Shown: one piece after another, positions 33,996 to 41,702 of the stretch
Layout of the letters: every line of letters begins with the position of its first letter
Position numbering within the stretch: position 1 is the stretch's first letter
From: UBA1227 sp963629305
GTDB taxonomy: Bacteria; Bacillota; Clostridia; Oscillospirales; Acutalibacteraceae
Reading direction: 5' to 3'
Assembly (NCBI GenBank): GCA_963629305.1
Contig: CAVGIJ010000002.1
Location: 1-64,000 of the forward strand
Length of the DNA: 64,000 nucleotides
The notes under the pieces: generated by a model
The model's database searches: none
What the model saw: the letters and a program-made list of their open reading frames with translations, nothing else
Told to the model about the DNA's origin: nothing
Position numbers and translations under genes: made by a program

Positions 33996-35011
33996 CTCTT
34001 CATACCTCCGAATTTCGGGATTTCAACTTTCGGTGCGCCGTCCTCAAGAAGCCATGTTGCCGCAAGGTGTGTATCCGTTATCCTGAACATTGGCGGCTCT
34101 TGCGTGAAGTCCTTCGGCAATGCAAATTCATTTCGCGGAGCAAATGCATCGCCTTTCGGAATCTCCGTTAAAGTCGGCGGCATGCCGGGGATGGTGTACA
34201 GAGTTTCGCTTCCCTTTGAAAAAGCGGGGAGAGCTCTCATAAGACCCCATGTGTACGGGTGGCGTGGGTCATAGTATATCTCCTCAGAGGTCCCTATTTC
34301 GACAATTTTTCCGGCATACATCACGGCAACTCTGTCTGCTGCTTTTGCGACTACACCGAGGTCGTGTGAGATGAGCACAATCGCAATACCCAGCTTTTCC
34401 TGTACACCGAGCAGCAAATCAAGAATCTGAGCTTCAATCGTTACATCTAATGCGGTGGTAGGCTCATCGGCAAAGATTATTTTCGGCTCTCCGGCGAGTG
34501 CGATTGCTATGACAACGCGCTGTCTCATGCCACCGGAAAAGTTGTGCGGGTAGAGCTTATAACGCTCTTTTGCTCTGTCTATTCCGACAGCCTCCATGAG
34601 TTCAATTACGCGTTCTTTTACGTCCTTTTTAGGCATTCCTTTATGTGTTTTACGGACAGCTTCGGCAATCTGTTCTCCGATTTTTATTGTTGGGTTCAGT
34701 GATGTCATAGGGTCCTGAAATACCATGGAAAATTCACTGCCGCGCAGAGTTCTCATCTCACGCTCTGAAACTTGTGTGATGTCTTTTCCGTCCATATTTA
34801 TTTCACCGGAAACAATCTCTGCATTGTCGGAGAGAAGCCTTGTAATTGCTTTACACAACGCAGTTTTTCCGCACCCGGATTCACCGACGATTGCGAGTAT
34901 TTCTCCGCGTTTTAGGGTAAACGAAACATCCCGCACGGCATGTACTTTGCCGTGCGGTGTGTTGTAATTTACTGTAAGATTTTTGACTTCGAGTATATTG
35001 CCGTTGTCCAC
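33992..35011 (-). CDS. Opp/Dpp-type ABC ATPase, D subunit
   Basis: 339 residues with Walker A GESGCGKTALCKAI, Q-loop MVFQDPMTSLNPTIKIGEQ, signature FSGGMRQRVVIAIAL, Walker B IIFADEPTTALDVT and H-loop LISHDLGVVAKAADRVAVM. The last 80 residues are the oligo_HPY domain typical of peptide and nickel importers (DPRHPYTWGLMRALP, TIPGMPPTL). In many DppD proteins this region has cysteines that bind a 4Fe-4S cluster; I see none here (FAPRNEFALPKDF replaces the usual cysteine-rich stretch). Confidence 0.93.
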   Translation of the reverse strand: MDNGNILEVKNLTVNYNTPHGKVHAVRDVSFTLKRGEILAIVGESGCGKTALCKAITRLLSDNAEIVSGEINMDGKDITQVSEREMRTLRGSEFSMVFQDPMTSLNPTIKIGEQIAEAVRKTHKGMPKKDVKERVIELMEAVGIDRAKERYKLYPHNFSGGMRQRVVIAIALAGEPKIIFADEPTTALDVTIEAQILDLLLGVQEKLGIAIVLISHDLGVVAKAADRVAVMYAGKIVEIGTSEEIYYDPRHPYTWGLMRALPAFSKGSETLYTIPGMPPTLTEIPKGDAFAPRNEFALPKDFTQEPPMFRITDTHLAATWLLEDGAPKVEIPKFGGMKR

Positions 35012-35046
35012 AAAAAAACTCCTAAAATCCAGTTTTTCTTTAAGTA

Positions 35047-36600
35047 TTACTCAATAGTCCAGTCACAGATGTTGTAGAAAATACCTACGCCGTGGTGTCC
35101 CATTACCGTGTCGGGTGTAATTCCCTTTATGTTTGAATCTGCAACGTAATTTGCGTCAATGTAGCAGATGAATGCGAATGCAGGATCCTTTGCAAGCTCG
35201 ACCTGGAAATTGTCATATGCTTCTTTTCTCTTTTCGGTGTCGCTTGTGCTGCGGGCCTCAGTGAGATATTTGTCAACGAGCTCATTGGAATATGCCGAAT
35301 AGTTTGCACCTTTGCCTGTTCCGAATATCTTATACGTGTGATCGTCGGCATCAAACGGGCTGCCCCAACCGATAAGGTACGCCATTTGACCTGCCCAGTC
35401 CACTTTTGTCGGAACTTCAACCTTGACATCTATACCGACTTCTTTAAGCTGCTGTGCCGCAATCTGCGCAATGTCAAGTCTTACCTGATCACCTGCGCCC
35501 ACACTTATGGTGAAGCCTATTTTCTCTCCGTTTCTGTAGTAGAAACCGTCATCCTGCTTTACACATCCCGCATCTTTTAAGACTTTTTCTGCCTTTTCAG
35601 GGCTGTAGTCATATGTTTCGACGTCAGGGTTGTTGTAAATGTTTCTCTGGAGAGGACCGTATGCTTTCATGCCCTGTCCGAGAAGTACGGTCTTTATTAT
35701 GGCATCTCTGTCTATTCCGTAGCATATTGCCGGGATGATATCGCGGTTTGTCTTCCAGTAATCATTCTGGAAGTTGAACATGATTCCTCTGTAGTCGGAG
35801 GTTTTCATGTCATAGCATGTGTAGTCTTTGTTATCCTTGAAGTCCTGTGCATCTTTCGGAGTGAGAATTGCAAGGTCTATCTCTTTTGATTTGAGTTGAA
35901 GGGCCTTTGTGTTGTCGTCAGTCAGTATCTTGAAGATGACTTTTTCAATTGACGGTTTCTTTCCGAAATAATCATTATTTCGCACGAGTGTTATTGCCTG
36001 TCCCTCGTCCCATGATTCAAGCTTGTACGGACCTGTTCCGATTGGCTTTCTGAAGAAATCAGATTCCTGCATGTCCTCTCCGTCAAGACAGTGCTTCGGA
36101 AGAATTGCCATGGTCATGTAGTCAAGAAATGCTACGTTTGGTGCACTGAGTTTAAATGAGACTGTTTTCTCGTCAATTACCTTTATTTCTTCAACATCTT
36201 CATAGTTCGGTGCATTTTCGGAACCGTTATCCGGGTTCATTATTGCTTCTATTGTAAATTTGACGTCTTCCGCAGTGAACGGCTCTCCGTCATGCCACTT
36301 TACGCCCTCACGAAGATGAAAAGTATATGTGTAAGTGGACTCATCATAGTCCCATTTCTCGGCAAGCCCCGGAACAACTTCGTTCTTTTCGTTGTGAGCT
36401 GTAAGCCCGTTGAAGATAAGAATATTTATCTCACCGTGTTCGTCCATTGCCGGATTGATTCTTGTATAATCGTTGCTTCCGTAAACAAGCGTTGACTTAC
36501 TCTTATTATCATTGTCTTTGTCTGTCTTTTTGCAAGAGGCGAGTGAGAGTATCATAATAACCGCAAGCAAAAGGCTTAATGCTTTTTTAAATTTATTCAT
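35047..36600 (-). CDS. Substrate-binding lipoprotein of the Opp/Dpp-type importer (SBP family 5)
   Basis: 517 residues. The N-terminus is a lipoprotein signal with lipobox LASC (cysteine at about residue 23), so the protein is anchored to the outer face of the membrane. The SBP_bac_5 fold is visible: YTYTFHLREGVKWHDGEPFTAEDVKFTIEAI and FFRKPIGTGPYKLESWDEGQAITLVRNNDYFGKKP. The family takes up peptides, nickel chelates or other small ligands; the ligand cannot be read from sequence. It is the first gene of the operon, in the order binding protein, D, F, B, C. Confidence 0.93.
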   Translation of the reverse strand: MNKFKKALSLLLAVIMILSLASCKKTDKDNDNKSKSTLVYGSNDYTRINPAMDEHGEINILIFNGLTAHNEKNEVVPGLAEKWDYDESTYTYTFHLREGVKWHDGEPFTAEDVKFTIEAIMNPDNGSENAPNYEDVEEIKVIDEKTVSFKLSAPNVAFLDYMTMAILPKHCLDGEDMQESDFFRKPIGTGPYKLESWDEGQAITLVRNNDYFGKKPSIEKVIFKILTDDNTKALQLKSKEIDLAILTPKDAQDFKDNKDYTCYDMKTSDYRGIMFNFQNDYWKTNRDIIPAICYGIDRDAIIKTVLLGQGMKAYGPLQRNIYNNPDVETYDYSPEKAEKVLKDAGCVKQDDGFYYRNGEKIGFTISVGAGDQVRLDIAQIAAQQLKEVGIDVKVEVPTKVDWAGQMAYLIGWGSPFDADDHTYKIFGTGKGANYSAYSNELVDKYLTEARSTSDTEKRKEAYDNFQVELAKDPAFAFICYIDANYVADSNIKGITPDTVMGHHGVGIFYNICDWTIE

Positions 36601-36668
36601 TATTCATGCTATCTCCTTGATTTTTTCAGTCAAACGGTCTGTTTCACCGAAAATTTATCGACCATCGT

Positions 36669-36677
36669 ATTATAACA
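36669..36677 (-). promoter_or_regulatory. Extended -10 promoter for the peptide-importer operon
   Basis: On the minus strand, TGTTATAAT (36677-36669) fits the extended -10 pattern TGnTATAAT, with no good -35. It lies about 70 bases before the binding-protein ATG. Confidence 0.5.
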
Positions 36678-36730
36678 AGTCAAAAACATGATTTTAAGCC
36701 CCCGTGGGGGTTAAAAAATAAAAAACACCG

Positions 36731-36751
36731 TTTGTTCGATTGTCGAACAAA
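36731..36751. promoter_or_regulatory. Inverted repeat over the -35 of the small-peptide promoter
   Basis: TTTGTTCGA (36731-36739), TTG, TCGAACAAA (36743-36751): perfect 9-bp arms. Its right arm continues into CGAACAAATGTGCT (36744-36757), which matches 12 of 14 positions of the Bacillus-type LexA/DinR box (CGAAC-RNRY-GTTYC). It lies between -35 and -10 of the promoter, so a repressor bound here would block it. Confidence 0.5.
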
Positions 36752-36769
36752 TGTGCTGTATAGTATAAT
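36740..36769 (+). promoter_or_regulatory. Promoter of the candidate toxin mRNA
   Basis: TTGTCG at 36740-36745, an 18-base spacer and a perfect TATAAT at 36764-36769. The start would be near 36776, giving a 5' leader of about 58 bases before the 22-codon ORF. Confidence 0.65.
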
Positions 36770-36807
36770 GTTATAGAAAGGTAAATTATGCAAACAGGCG
36801 GTTTGTA

Positions 36808-36826
36808 CTCCTTTTTTGAAAGGAGG
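36808..36826 (+). promoter_or_regulatory. Hairpin hiding the ribosome binding site of the small ORF
   Basis: CTCCTTT (36808-36814) pairs with AAAGGAG (36819-36825) around a 4-base loop. The right arm is the core of the Shine-Dalgarno AAGGAGGG that precedes the ATG at 36834 by seven bases. Such SD sequestration is typical of type I toxin mRNAs. Confidence 0.65.
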
Positions 36827-36833
36827 GATACGT

Positions 36834-36902
36834 ATGGAGATTCTTTATCTTACATATTGTATTTTGGTTCTTATTTTAACTTTTGCTGTTATTTGCAGAT
36901 AG
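36834..36902 (+). CDS. Candidate type I toxin, 22-residue hydrophobic peptide (possibly frameshifted)
   Basis: The ATG at 36834 has an ideal AAGGAGGG site seven bases upstream and encodes a peptide that is almost wholly hydrophobic (MEILYLTYCILVLILTFAVICR), long enough for one membrane helix. No family can be assigned with certainty; it resembles short membrane-active toxins of type I systems. The frame shifted by one base, from 36880, continues as LLLLFADSLIKEQRPPK and a stop at 36931-36933. That gives the basic tail such toxins usually carry, so a one-base indel near the T-run at 36871-36884 may have shortened an ancestral peptide of about 32 residues. An overlapping 39-codon frame from the ATG at 36788 has no ribosome binding site of its own. 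Confidence 0.45.
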   Translation: MEILYLTYCILVLILTFAVICR

Positions 36903-36904
36903 TT

Positions 36905-36991
36905 TAATTAAAGAACAACGACCGCCAAAATGACGGTCGCTGTTCAAAAACACTTTTTTTTGGGCAAACCGCCTATGCGGATTTACCTTTC
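36905..36991 (-). ncRNA. Candidate antisense antitoxin RNA
   Basis: A minus-strand transcript is predicted from the promoter at 37026-36998. It would start near 36991 and end after the hairpin at 36945-36913, where TTTAATTAA follows on that strand. It would be about 85 bases, has no ORF, and would be fully complementary to the 3' region of the toxin mRNA. Inferred from promoter and terminator positions only. Confidence 0.45.
36913..36960. terminator. Shared hairpin between convergent small RNAs
   Basis: GAACAACGACCG (36913-36924) and CGGTCGCTGTTC (36934-36945) pair over 12 bp with one mismatch. On the plus strand AAAAACAC and eight T follow; on the minus strand TTTAATTAA follows. It can act as a terminator in both directions. 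Confidence 0.7.
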
Positions 36992-36997
36992 GTTTTT

Positions 36998-37026
36998 ATT
37001 ATAAGTATTTTCACCGTTTAAGTCAA
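36998..37026 (-). promoter_or_regulatory. Consensus promoter on the minus strand, reading into the toxin 3' end
   Basis: On the minus strand, TTGACT (37026-37021), a 17-base spacer and a perfect TATAAT (37003-36998). The -35 includes the stop codon of the flavoprotein gene at 37023. No minus-strand gene follows for about 400 bases, which fits a small RNA promoter. Confidence 0.75.
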
Positions 37027-38645
37027 TAGTCGTGTTCATCCGTGAGAATGGCTTCGGCTACGCGGATTCCGTCGACGCCCGCGGAGACGATTCCGCCTGC
37101 GTAGCCGGCTCCCTCGCCGCACGGGTAGACGCCCCCGAGGACGTTTTCACCTTGAAAACATTCGTAGAAGTCGCCGCGGAGAATCCGCACCGGCGACGAT
37201 GAACGGGTTTCGGGGGCTGTGAGTACGGCATCGGGGAGGGCAAAGCCCTGCAATTTTTCATCCATTTTTACAATGGCGGAAGCCATTGTATCCGTAACCT
37301 TTTTCGGCAGGACTTTGCGTATGTCCGACGGAGTGACTCCGGTCGGACAACTCGGATGCACCGCGCCGAGACGCTTTGACGGCGTATCTTTTAAGAAGTC
37401 GCCGACAAGCTGAACGGGTGCGGTGTAGTCGCCGCCGCCCAAGGAAAATGCTGTGCTCTCTATCTTGCGCTGCAGGTGCATACCTGCGAGCGGGTGAGTG
37501 CTGCCAAAGTCATCGGGTTCAATTCCAACCAGCAATGCTGAGTTGGAATTTTCTTTGTCCCTTGCATATTCACTCATGCCGTTTACGACCAGCATGTTTT
37601 CCTCACTTGAGGCGGCGACCACAGTTCCGCCCGGGCACATACAAAACGTATATGCGCCTCGACCGTGCTCGGGATGACATGCCATCTTGTAGTTCGCCGC
37701 TCCGAGAGCCGGATGACCGGCGAATTTTCCGTACTGTGCACGGTCAATCATCTCACGCGGATGTTCGATTCTTGCGCCAACGGAGAAAGGTTTTTGCATG
37801 ATAGTTATACCCTTTGAGTAGAGCATTTCAACGGTGTCTCTTGCGGAATGTCCTATGGCGAGTACAACCGTGTCTGTTTCAATATCATTTTTATTTCCGT
37901 CGGCATCTTCATATGTAATTCCGTGTATGTAATTGTTTGCGACTATAAGGTCGCAAAGCTTGCAACCGAAATGTATTTCTCCGCCGAGTGAAACAACCTC
38001 TTTTCTGAGATTTTTGACTACATCGACCAGCTTATCCGTTCCGATATGCGGATAATTTGAGTACAGAATTTGCTCCGGTGCACCAAAGTGTATGAATTCT
38101 GTGAAGATTTTACGCTGCTTTTTATCCTTTATTCCGGTGGTAAGCTTTCCGTCGGAAAATGTGCCGGCACCGCCCTCACCAAACTGCACGTTTGAAGCGG
38201 TGTTGAGCTTTCTTGAGTCCCAGAAATTCAGTACATCCTTTGTGCGTGTGTCAACGTCGTTTCCCCGCTCAAGAACTATCGGTTTCAGTCCCGCTCTTGC
38301 GAGCATCAAGGAGCAGAACATTCCTGCCGGGCCAAAGCCTATGATTATAGGTCTGAAATGTGATTTGCGTTTGTTCTCGACAGGGACATATTCGTAGAAT
38401 TCGGATTCGCTTACTCTGTGGGAATCACATCTTTTCAAAATTTTATTTTCATTTCCGTCCACGGATACATCGACCGTGTACACGAAATATATGTTTTCGT
38501 TTTTCTTGCGTGAGTCGATTGACCTCTTGAAAACGGAGATGTTCCGTATGTCGTCTGCTTTGACCTTTATCATCTTTGCGGCGGCGAGTTTTAAGTCGTC
38601 GGGCGTGTGGTCTATCGGCAGTTTAATTTCATTGATACGTATCAT
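37023..38645 (-). CDS. FAD-dependent dehydrogenase of the COG2509 type
   Basis: 540 residues. An N-terminal 95-residue region (MIRINEIKLPIDHTPDDLKLAAAKMIKVKADDI...FVYTVDVSV) is followed by an FAD Rossmann motif (PIIIGFGPAGMFCSLMLARAG) and the family motifs NVQFGEGGAGTFSDGKLTT, LAIGHSARDT and GVYPCGEGAGYAGGIVSAGVDG. The family is widespread in anaerobes. Its substrate is unknown, although it is often annotated loosely as a dehydrogenase. It shares a base with the upstream flavoprotein gene, so the two are co-transcribed. The stop codon contributes to the -35 of the next minus-strand promoter. Confidence 0.88.
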   Translation of the reverse strand: MIRINEIKLPIDHTPDDLKLAAAKMIKVKADDIRNISVFKRSIDSRKKNENIYFVYTVDVSVDGNENKILKRCDSHRVSESEFYEYVPVENKRKSHFRPIIIGFGPAGMFCSLMLARAGLKPIVLERGNDVDTRTKDVLNFWDSRKLNTASNVQFGEGGAGTFSDGKLTTGIKDKKQRKIFTEFIHFGAPEQILYSNYPHIGTDKLVDVVKNLRKEVVSLGGEIHFGCKLCDLIVANNYIHGITYEDADGNKNDIETDTVVLAIGHSARDTVEMLYSKGITIMQKPFSVGARIEHPREMIDRAQYGKFAGHPALGAANYKMACHPEHGRGAYTFCMCPGGTVVAASSEENMLVVNGMSEYARDKENSNSALLVGIEPDDFGSTHPLAGMHLQRKIESTAFSLGGGDYTAPVQLVGDFLKDTPSKRLGAVHPSCPTGVTPSDIRKVLPKKVTDTMASAIVKMDEKLQGFALPDAVLTAPETRSSSPVRILRGDFYECFQGENVLGGVYPCGEGAGYAGGIVSAGVDGIRVAEAILTDEHDY

Positions 38646-39865
38646 CAGTCGAAAATCTCCCTTACAATTTCAATCCCGTTCTTTTCCGCTATTTCCTCGG
38701 CAACCTTTATTCCGGAGCCCCAGGCAAAGTGAAGATTGTACCCTCCGCAGAATCCGTCAACGTTGAGAAGCTCACCGCAGATATAGAGGTTTTTACATTT
38801 CTTTGTTTCAAGCGAATTTTCCGAAAGCTCCGACGAACCGACACCGCCGCGGGTAACCTGTGCATCATTCCATGAGTTTGTGCCGATTGCGGTAAGCGGA
38901 AGTGAAATGACGTTCAGTGCAATTTTATTGAGGTCGCCTTCCGAAAGTCTGAATACGGTTTCGGCGATTTTTTTACTCATGATTCCGTACAGTATCTCCG
39001 GTCCGAAGTTTTCGCCGTATCTGTCAACCCGGCGGTTTAAGTAGTCGTTTATGTCTGAAAGTCCGAGATCCGGAGTGAAGCATATGTTGAGTTTCGGCTT
39101 TTCTCCGCTTGCAGTCATCACCGCAACATCACCGGAAAGCTGCATGGCAGGGATACCGGAAATACCGTACTCGGTGAACAGCAATTCTCCCTCGGAGTAC
39201 CGTATGGGAGTGTCATCGGTGTCTGCCTCGTTTCGGAGAAAGAGTACTCCTTTAAAGCGGCAGCCGCGAAGCTCTTTTACAAAACTTTCCTCTGTTTTTA
39301 TCTGGACGAGAGCCGGCGATATGGGCTCGTACCGTATGCCGAGATTTCGAAGCAACTTATAGCCGTCTCCGTCTGTCCCGTGTACTTTTGCGGCCTTGCC
39401 TCCGAGCGCCATAACACACGCGTCAAAACGCATGGTTTTATTGACAATGTATCCGTTTTCATCCGTGTCAAGTGATTCTACTTTACAGTCGGTGATACAC
39501 CGTATACCAAGGCGATTTATCTCAAGTTCAAGCGTATCCCTTACGGAATTTGCATTCATTGAATACGGGTACAGTCTGCCGTCCTCATCACGTAGCTTCA
39601 TGCCGAGAGATGAGAAAAATTTCATGCACTCTATTGTCCCGAAGTTATCCGTTACGGCTTTTATTATCTGTTTGTCACCGTTATAGAAGTCGGGGCTTAT
39701 GTTGAAGTTTGAAAGATTGCATCGCCCGTTTCCCGTTGCGGAAATCTTCTTCCCGGGCAGTGCGAGTTTTTCGATTATTGTGATGTCGGCATCACTCATT
39801 AAAGTCTTGAGCTTTATGGCGCATGCAAGGCCTGAGGCGCCGCCTCCCAAAATTGCAACTTTCAT
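38645..39865 (-). CDS. BaiN/HI0933-family flavoprotein
   Basis: 406 residues of the HI0933/YhiN (COG2081) family. The FAD motif is VAILGGGASGLACAIKL. The diagnostic LPGKKISATGNGRCNLSN follows, with VMALGGKAAKVHGTDGDGY, VTRGGVGSSEL and the terminal NLYICGELLNVDGFCGGYNLHFAWGSG. BaiN of Clostridium scindens was proposed to take part in bile acid dehydroxylation, but most members have no tested substrate, so that function should not be assumed here. No bai genes are nearby. It is the first gene of a two-gene unit with the COG2509 protein. Confidence 0.9.
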   Translation of the reverse strand: MKVAILGGGASGLACAIKLKTLMSDADITIIEKLALPGKKISATGNGRCNLSNFNISPDFYNGDKQIIKAVTDNFGTIECMKFFSSLGMKLRDEDGRLYPYSMNANSVRDTLELEINRLGIRCITDCKVESLDTDENGYIVNKTMRFDACVMALGGKAAKVHGTDGDGYKLLRNLGIRYEPISPALVQIKTEESFVKELRGCRFKGVLFLRNEADTDDTPIRYSEGELLFTEYGISGIPAMQLSGDVAVMTASGEKPKLNICFTPDLGLSDINDYLNRRVDRYGENFGPEILYGIMSKKIAETVFRLSEGDLNKIALNVISLPLTAIGTNSWNDAQVTRGGVGSSELSENSLETKKCKNLYICGELLNVDGFCGGYNLHFAWGSGIKVAEEIAEKNGIEIVREIFD

Positions 39866-40019
39866 TTTAACTCCTTGTAGTTTGTTGTATGACTTTTTAA
39901 CTGTCTACGTTTACTTATATGTTTATGTCTGTGAATTCCCGTGTTCAAGGGTTGTATTTGCGGGTTATGGAATTACGCATTTATAATAGTACAAAAAACG
40001 CCAAAACTCAACGTCAGGT

Positions 40020-40057
40020 TTGACTTAATTGACTTAATTGTATAGAAGTTGTAAAAT
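40020..40057 (+). promoter_or_regulatory. Promoter for rfbACD with a doubled -35 motif
   Basis: TTGACTTAA occurs twice in tandem (40020-40028 and 40029-40037). The second TTGACT, a 17-base spacer and TAAAAT at 40052-40057 make a good sigma-A promoter, about 75 bases before rfbA. The rest of the 271-base gap shows nothing clear. Confidence 0.7.
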
Positions 40058-40136
40058 ATACGGGCACAGTTTTATGTAACTGACTATGAAAACAGTGAAC
40101 TTTAAAATAAAGGATTTACGGAAATGAGGTGTTTGC

Positions 40137-41087
40137 TTGAAAGGAATCATTCTGGCAGGTGGATCCGGAACAAGACTTTACCCGCTTACAAGAGTAACGA
40201 GTAAACAGTTACTTCCCATATATGACAAGCCTATGGTTTTTTATCCACTCTCTATGTTGATGCTTGCAGGTATACAGGATATTCTTATTATTTCGACTCC
40301 GGAGGATACCCCGAGATTCGAAAATCTTCTCGGAACGGGGGAGTTATTCGGGCTTAACATATCATATGCCGTACAGGAATCACCCAATGGACTCGCCGAG
40401 GCATTTATCATCGGAGAGGAGTTTATCGGGGATGACAGTGTTGCCATGATTCTCGGTGATAACATATTTTACGGGAACGGTCTCGGACACATATTGCGTC
40501 AGGCTGCTCTTGCGGCATCTGCACCGGAAAACTCAAAGGCTACTATTTTCGGGTACTATGTTGACAATCCGCAGGCATTCGGTGTCATAGAATTTGACAA
40601 TAACAAGAATGTCATTTCCATAGAGGAAAAACCGGAAGAACCAAAGTCGAACTACGCGGTAACAGGCCTTTATTTTTATGATAACAGAGTTGTAGATTTC
40701 GCAAAGAAGATAAAGCCGTCAGAACGCGGAGAGCTTGAAATAACCGACATAAACAGGCTGTATCTGGAGGCAGGTGACCTCGACGTAAAACTCATGGGAC
40801 GCGGCTTTGCGTGGATGGATACCGGAACAGTAGATGCGCTTAACAATGCAGCCAATTTTATTAAGACACTCGAAGAGGGTCAGGGAATAATCATCTCGGC
40901 TCCGGAAGAGATTGCGTATAACTCGCGTTGGATTTCAAAGAAAACTCTTCTCGAGTCGGCAAACCTTTACGGTAAATCAAAATACGGGAACCACTTAAGA
41001 CGTGTTGCCGACGGTGCCATTCTTTATTCGGAAAAATTCGGGGAGCGTCCGATATGGGGCAGAGACCCGTCAAATACTAATGAGTAA
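40137..41087 (+). CDS. rfbA: Glucose-1-phosphate thymidylyltransferase
   Basis: 316 residues. It makes dTDP-glucose from glucose-1-phosphate and dTTP, the first step of dTDP-L-rhamnose synthesis. The nucleotide-binding N-terminus MKGIILAGGSGTRLYPLTRVTSKQLLPIYDKPMVFYPL is unmistakable, followed by ILGDNIFYGNGLGHIL and RGFAWMDTGTVDALNNAANFI. It is somewhat longer than the usual 290 residues because of a C-terminal extension. TTG start with GAGGTG upstream. First gene of rfbACD. Confidence 0.95.
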   Translation: MKGIILAGGSGTRLYPLTRVTSKQLLPIYDKPMVFYPLSMLMLAGIQDILIISTPEDTPRFENLLGTGELFGLNISYAVQESPNGLAEAFIIGEEFIGDDSVAMILGDNIFYGNGLGHILRQAALAASAPENSKATIFGYYVDNPQAFGVIEFDNNKNVISIEEKPEEPKSNYAVTGLYFYDNRVVDFAKKIKPSERGELEITDINRLYLEAGDLDVKLMGRGFAWMDTGTVDALNNAANFIKTLEEGQGIIISAPEEIAYNSRWISKKTLLESANLYGKSKYGNHLRRVADGAILYSEKFGERPIWGRDPSNTNE

Positions 41088-41099
41088 CAAGGTGTTTCA

Positions 41100-41648
41100 A
41101 TGATAACAGTATCAAAGACAGAACTTGAAGGAGTTCTTATTGTAGAGCCGAAAGTTTTCGGAGATAACAGGGGTTGGTTTATGGAAACCTACTCAAAACG
41201 AGACTTTGAAGCTGCCGGAATAACAACTGATTTTGTTCAGGATAACAGGTCATTCAGCTCAAAAAAAGGTATAATCAGAGGACTCCACTTCCAGAGAAAT
41301 CCGAAGTGTCAGGCAAAGCTTCTTACCTGCCTTAAGGGTGAAATTCTGGATGTTGCGGTCGACCTTCGTAAAGATTCTCCGACTTATAAAAAATGGATTG
41401 CCGTACATCTTACGGCTGAGAATAAAAAACAGATCTTTATACCAAAAGGTTTTGCACACGGATTTCTGACTCTTACCGATGATGTTGAAATCATGTACAA
41501 GTGTGATGAACTCTATGCACCGGAGTGTGACGGCGGCATTCGCTTTGACGACCCGGAGATAGGGGTTGACTGGGGTATAACTGATCCGATACTTTCGGAA
41601 AAAGACAAAAATGCACCGTTCTTAAAAGATATCGAACTTGATTTTTAG
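41100..41648 (+). CDS. rfbC: dTDP-4-dehydrorhamnose 3,5-epimerase
   Basis: 182 residues with an RmlC cupin fold: LEGVLIVEPKVFGDNRGWFMETY, FVQDNRSFSSKKGIIRGLHFQ with the catalytic histidine in GLHF, IPKGFAHGFLTL, and VEIMYKCDELYAPECDGGIRFDDPEIGVDW. It epimerises C3 and C5 of dTDP-4-keto-6-deoxyglucose. It lies 12 bases after rfbA and 54 before rfbD. Confidence 0.96.
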   Translation: MITVSKTELEGVLIVEPKVFGDNRGWFMETYSKRDFEAAGITTDFVQDNRSFSSKKGIIRGLHFQRNPKCQAKLLTCLKGEILDVAVDLRKDSPTYKKWIAVHLTAENKKQIFIPKGFAHGFLTLTDDVEIMYKCDELYAPECDGGIRFDDPEIGVDWGITDPILSEKDKNAPFLKDIELDF

Positions 41649-41702
41649 ATTGATTTTTATTTTACCTTATGAAAAAACGTAACCACCCGAAAGGAGCTTC
41701 TT

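Noticed and set aside
36699..36711. CCCCCGTGGGGG palindrome as a terminator
   Set aside because: The loop is only a few bases and no U-run follows on either strand. It may be an operator or nothing.
36788..36907. An alternative 39-codon ORF (MQTGGLYSFF...) overlapping the small hydrophobic ORF
   Set aside because: It has no Shine-Dalgarno sequence, and its own codons contain the ribosome binding site of the 22-codon ORF. It is more likely the leader region.
38645..39865. Bile acid dehydroxylation function (BaiN) for the flavoprotein
   Set aside because: The family is broad and mostly untested, and no other bai genes are nearby. Only the family name is supported.
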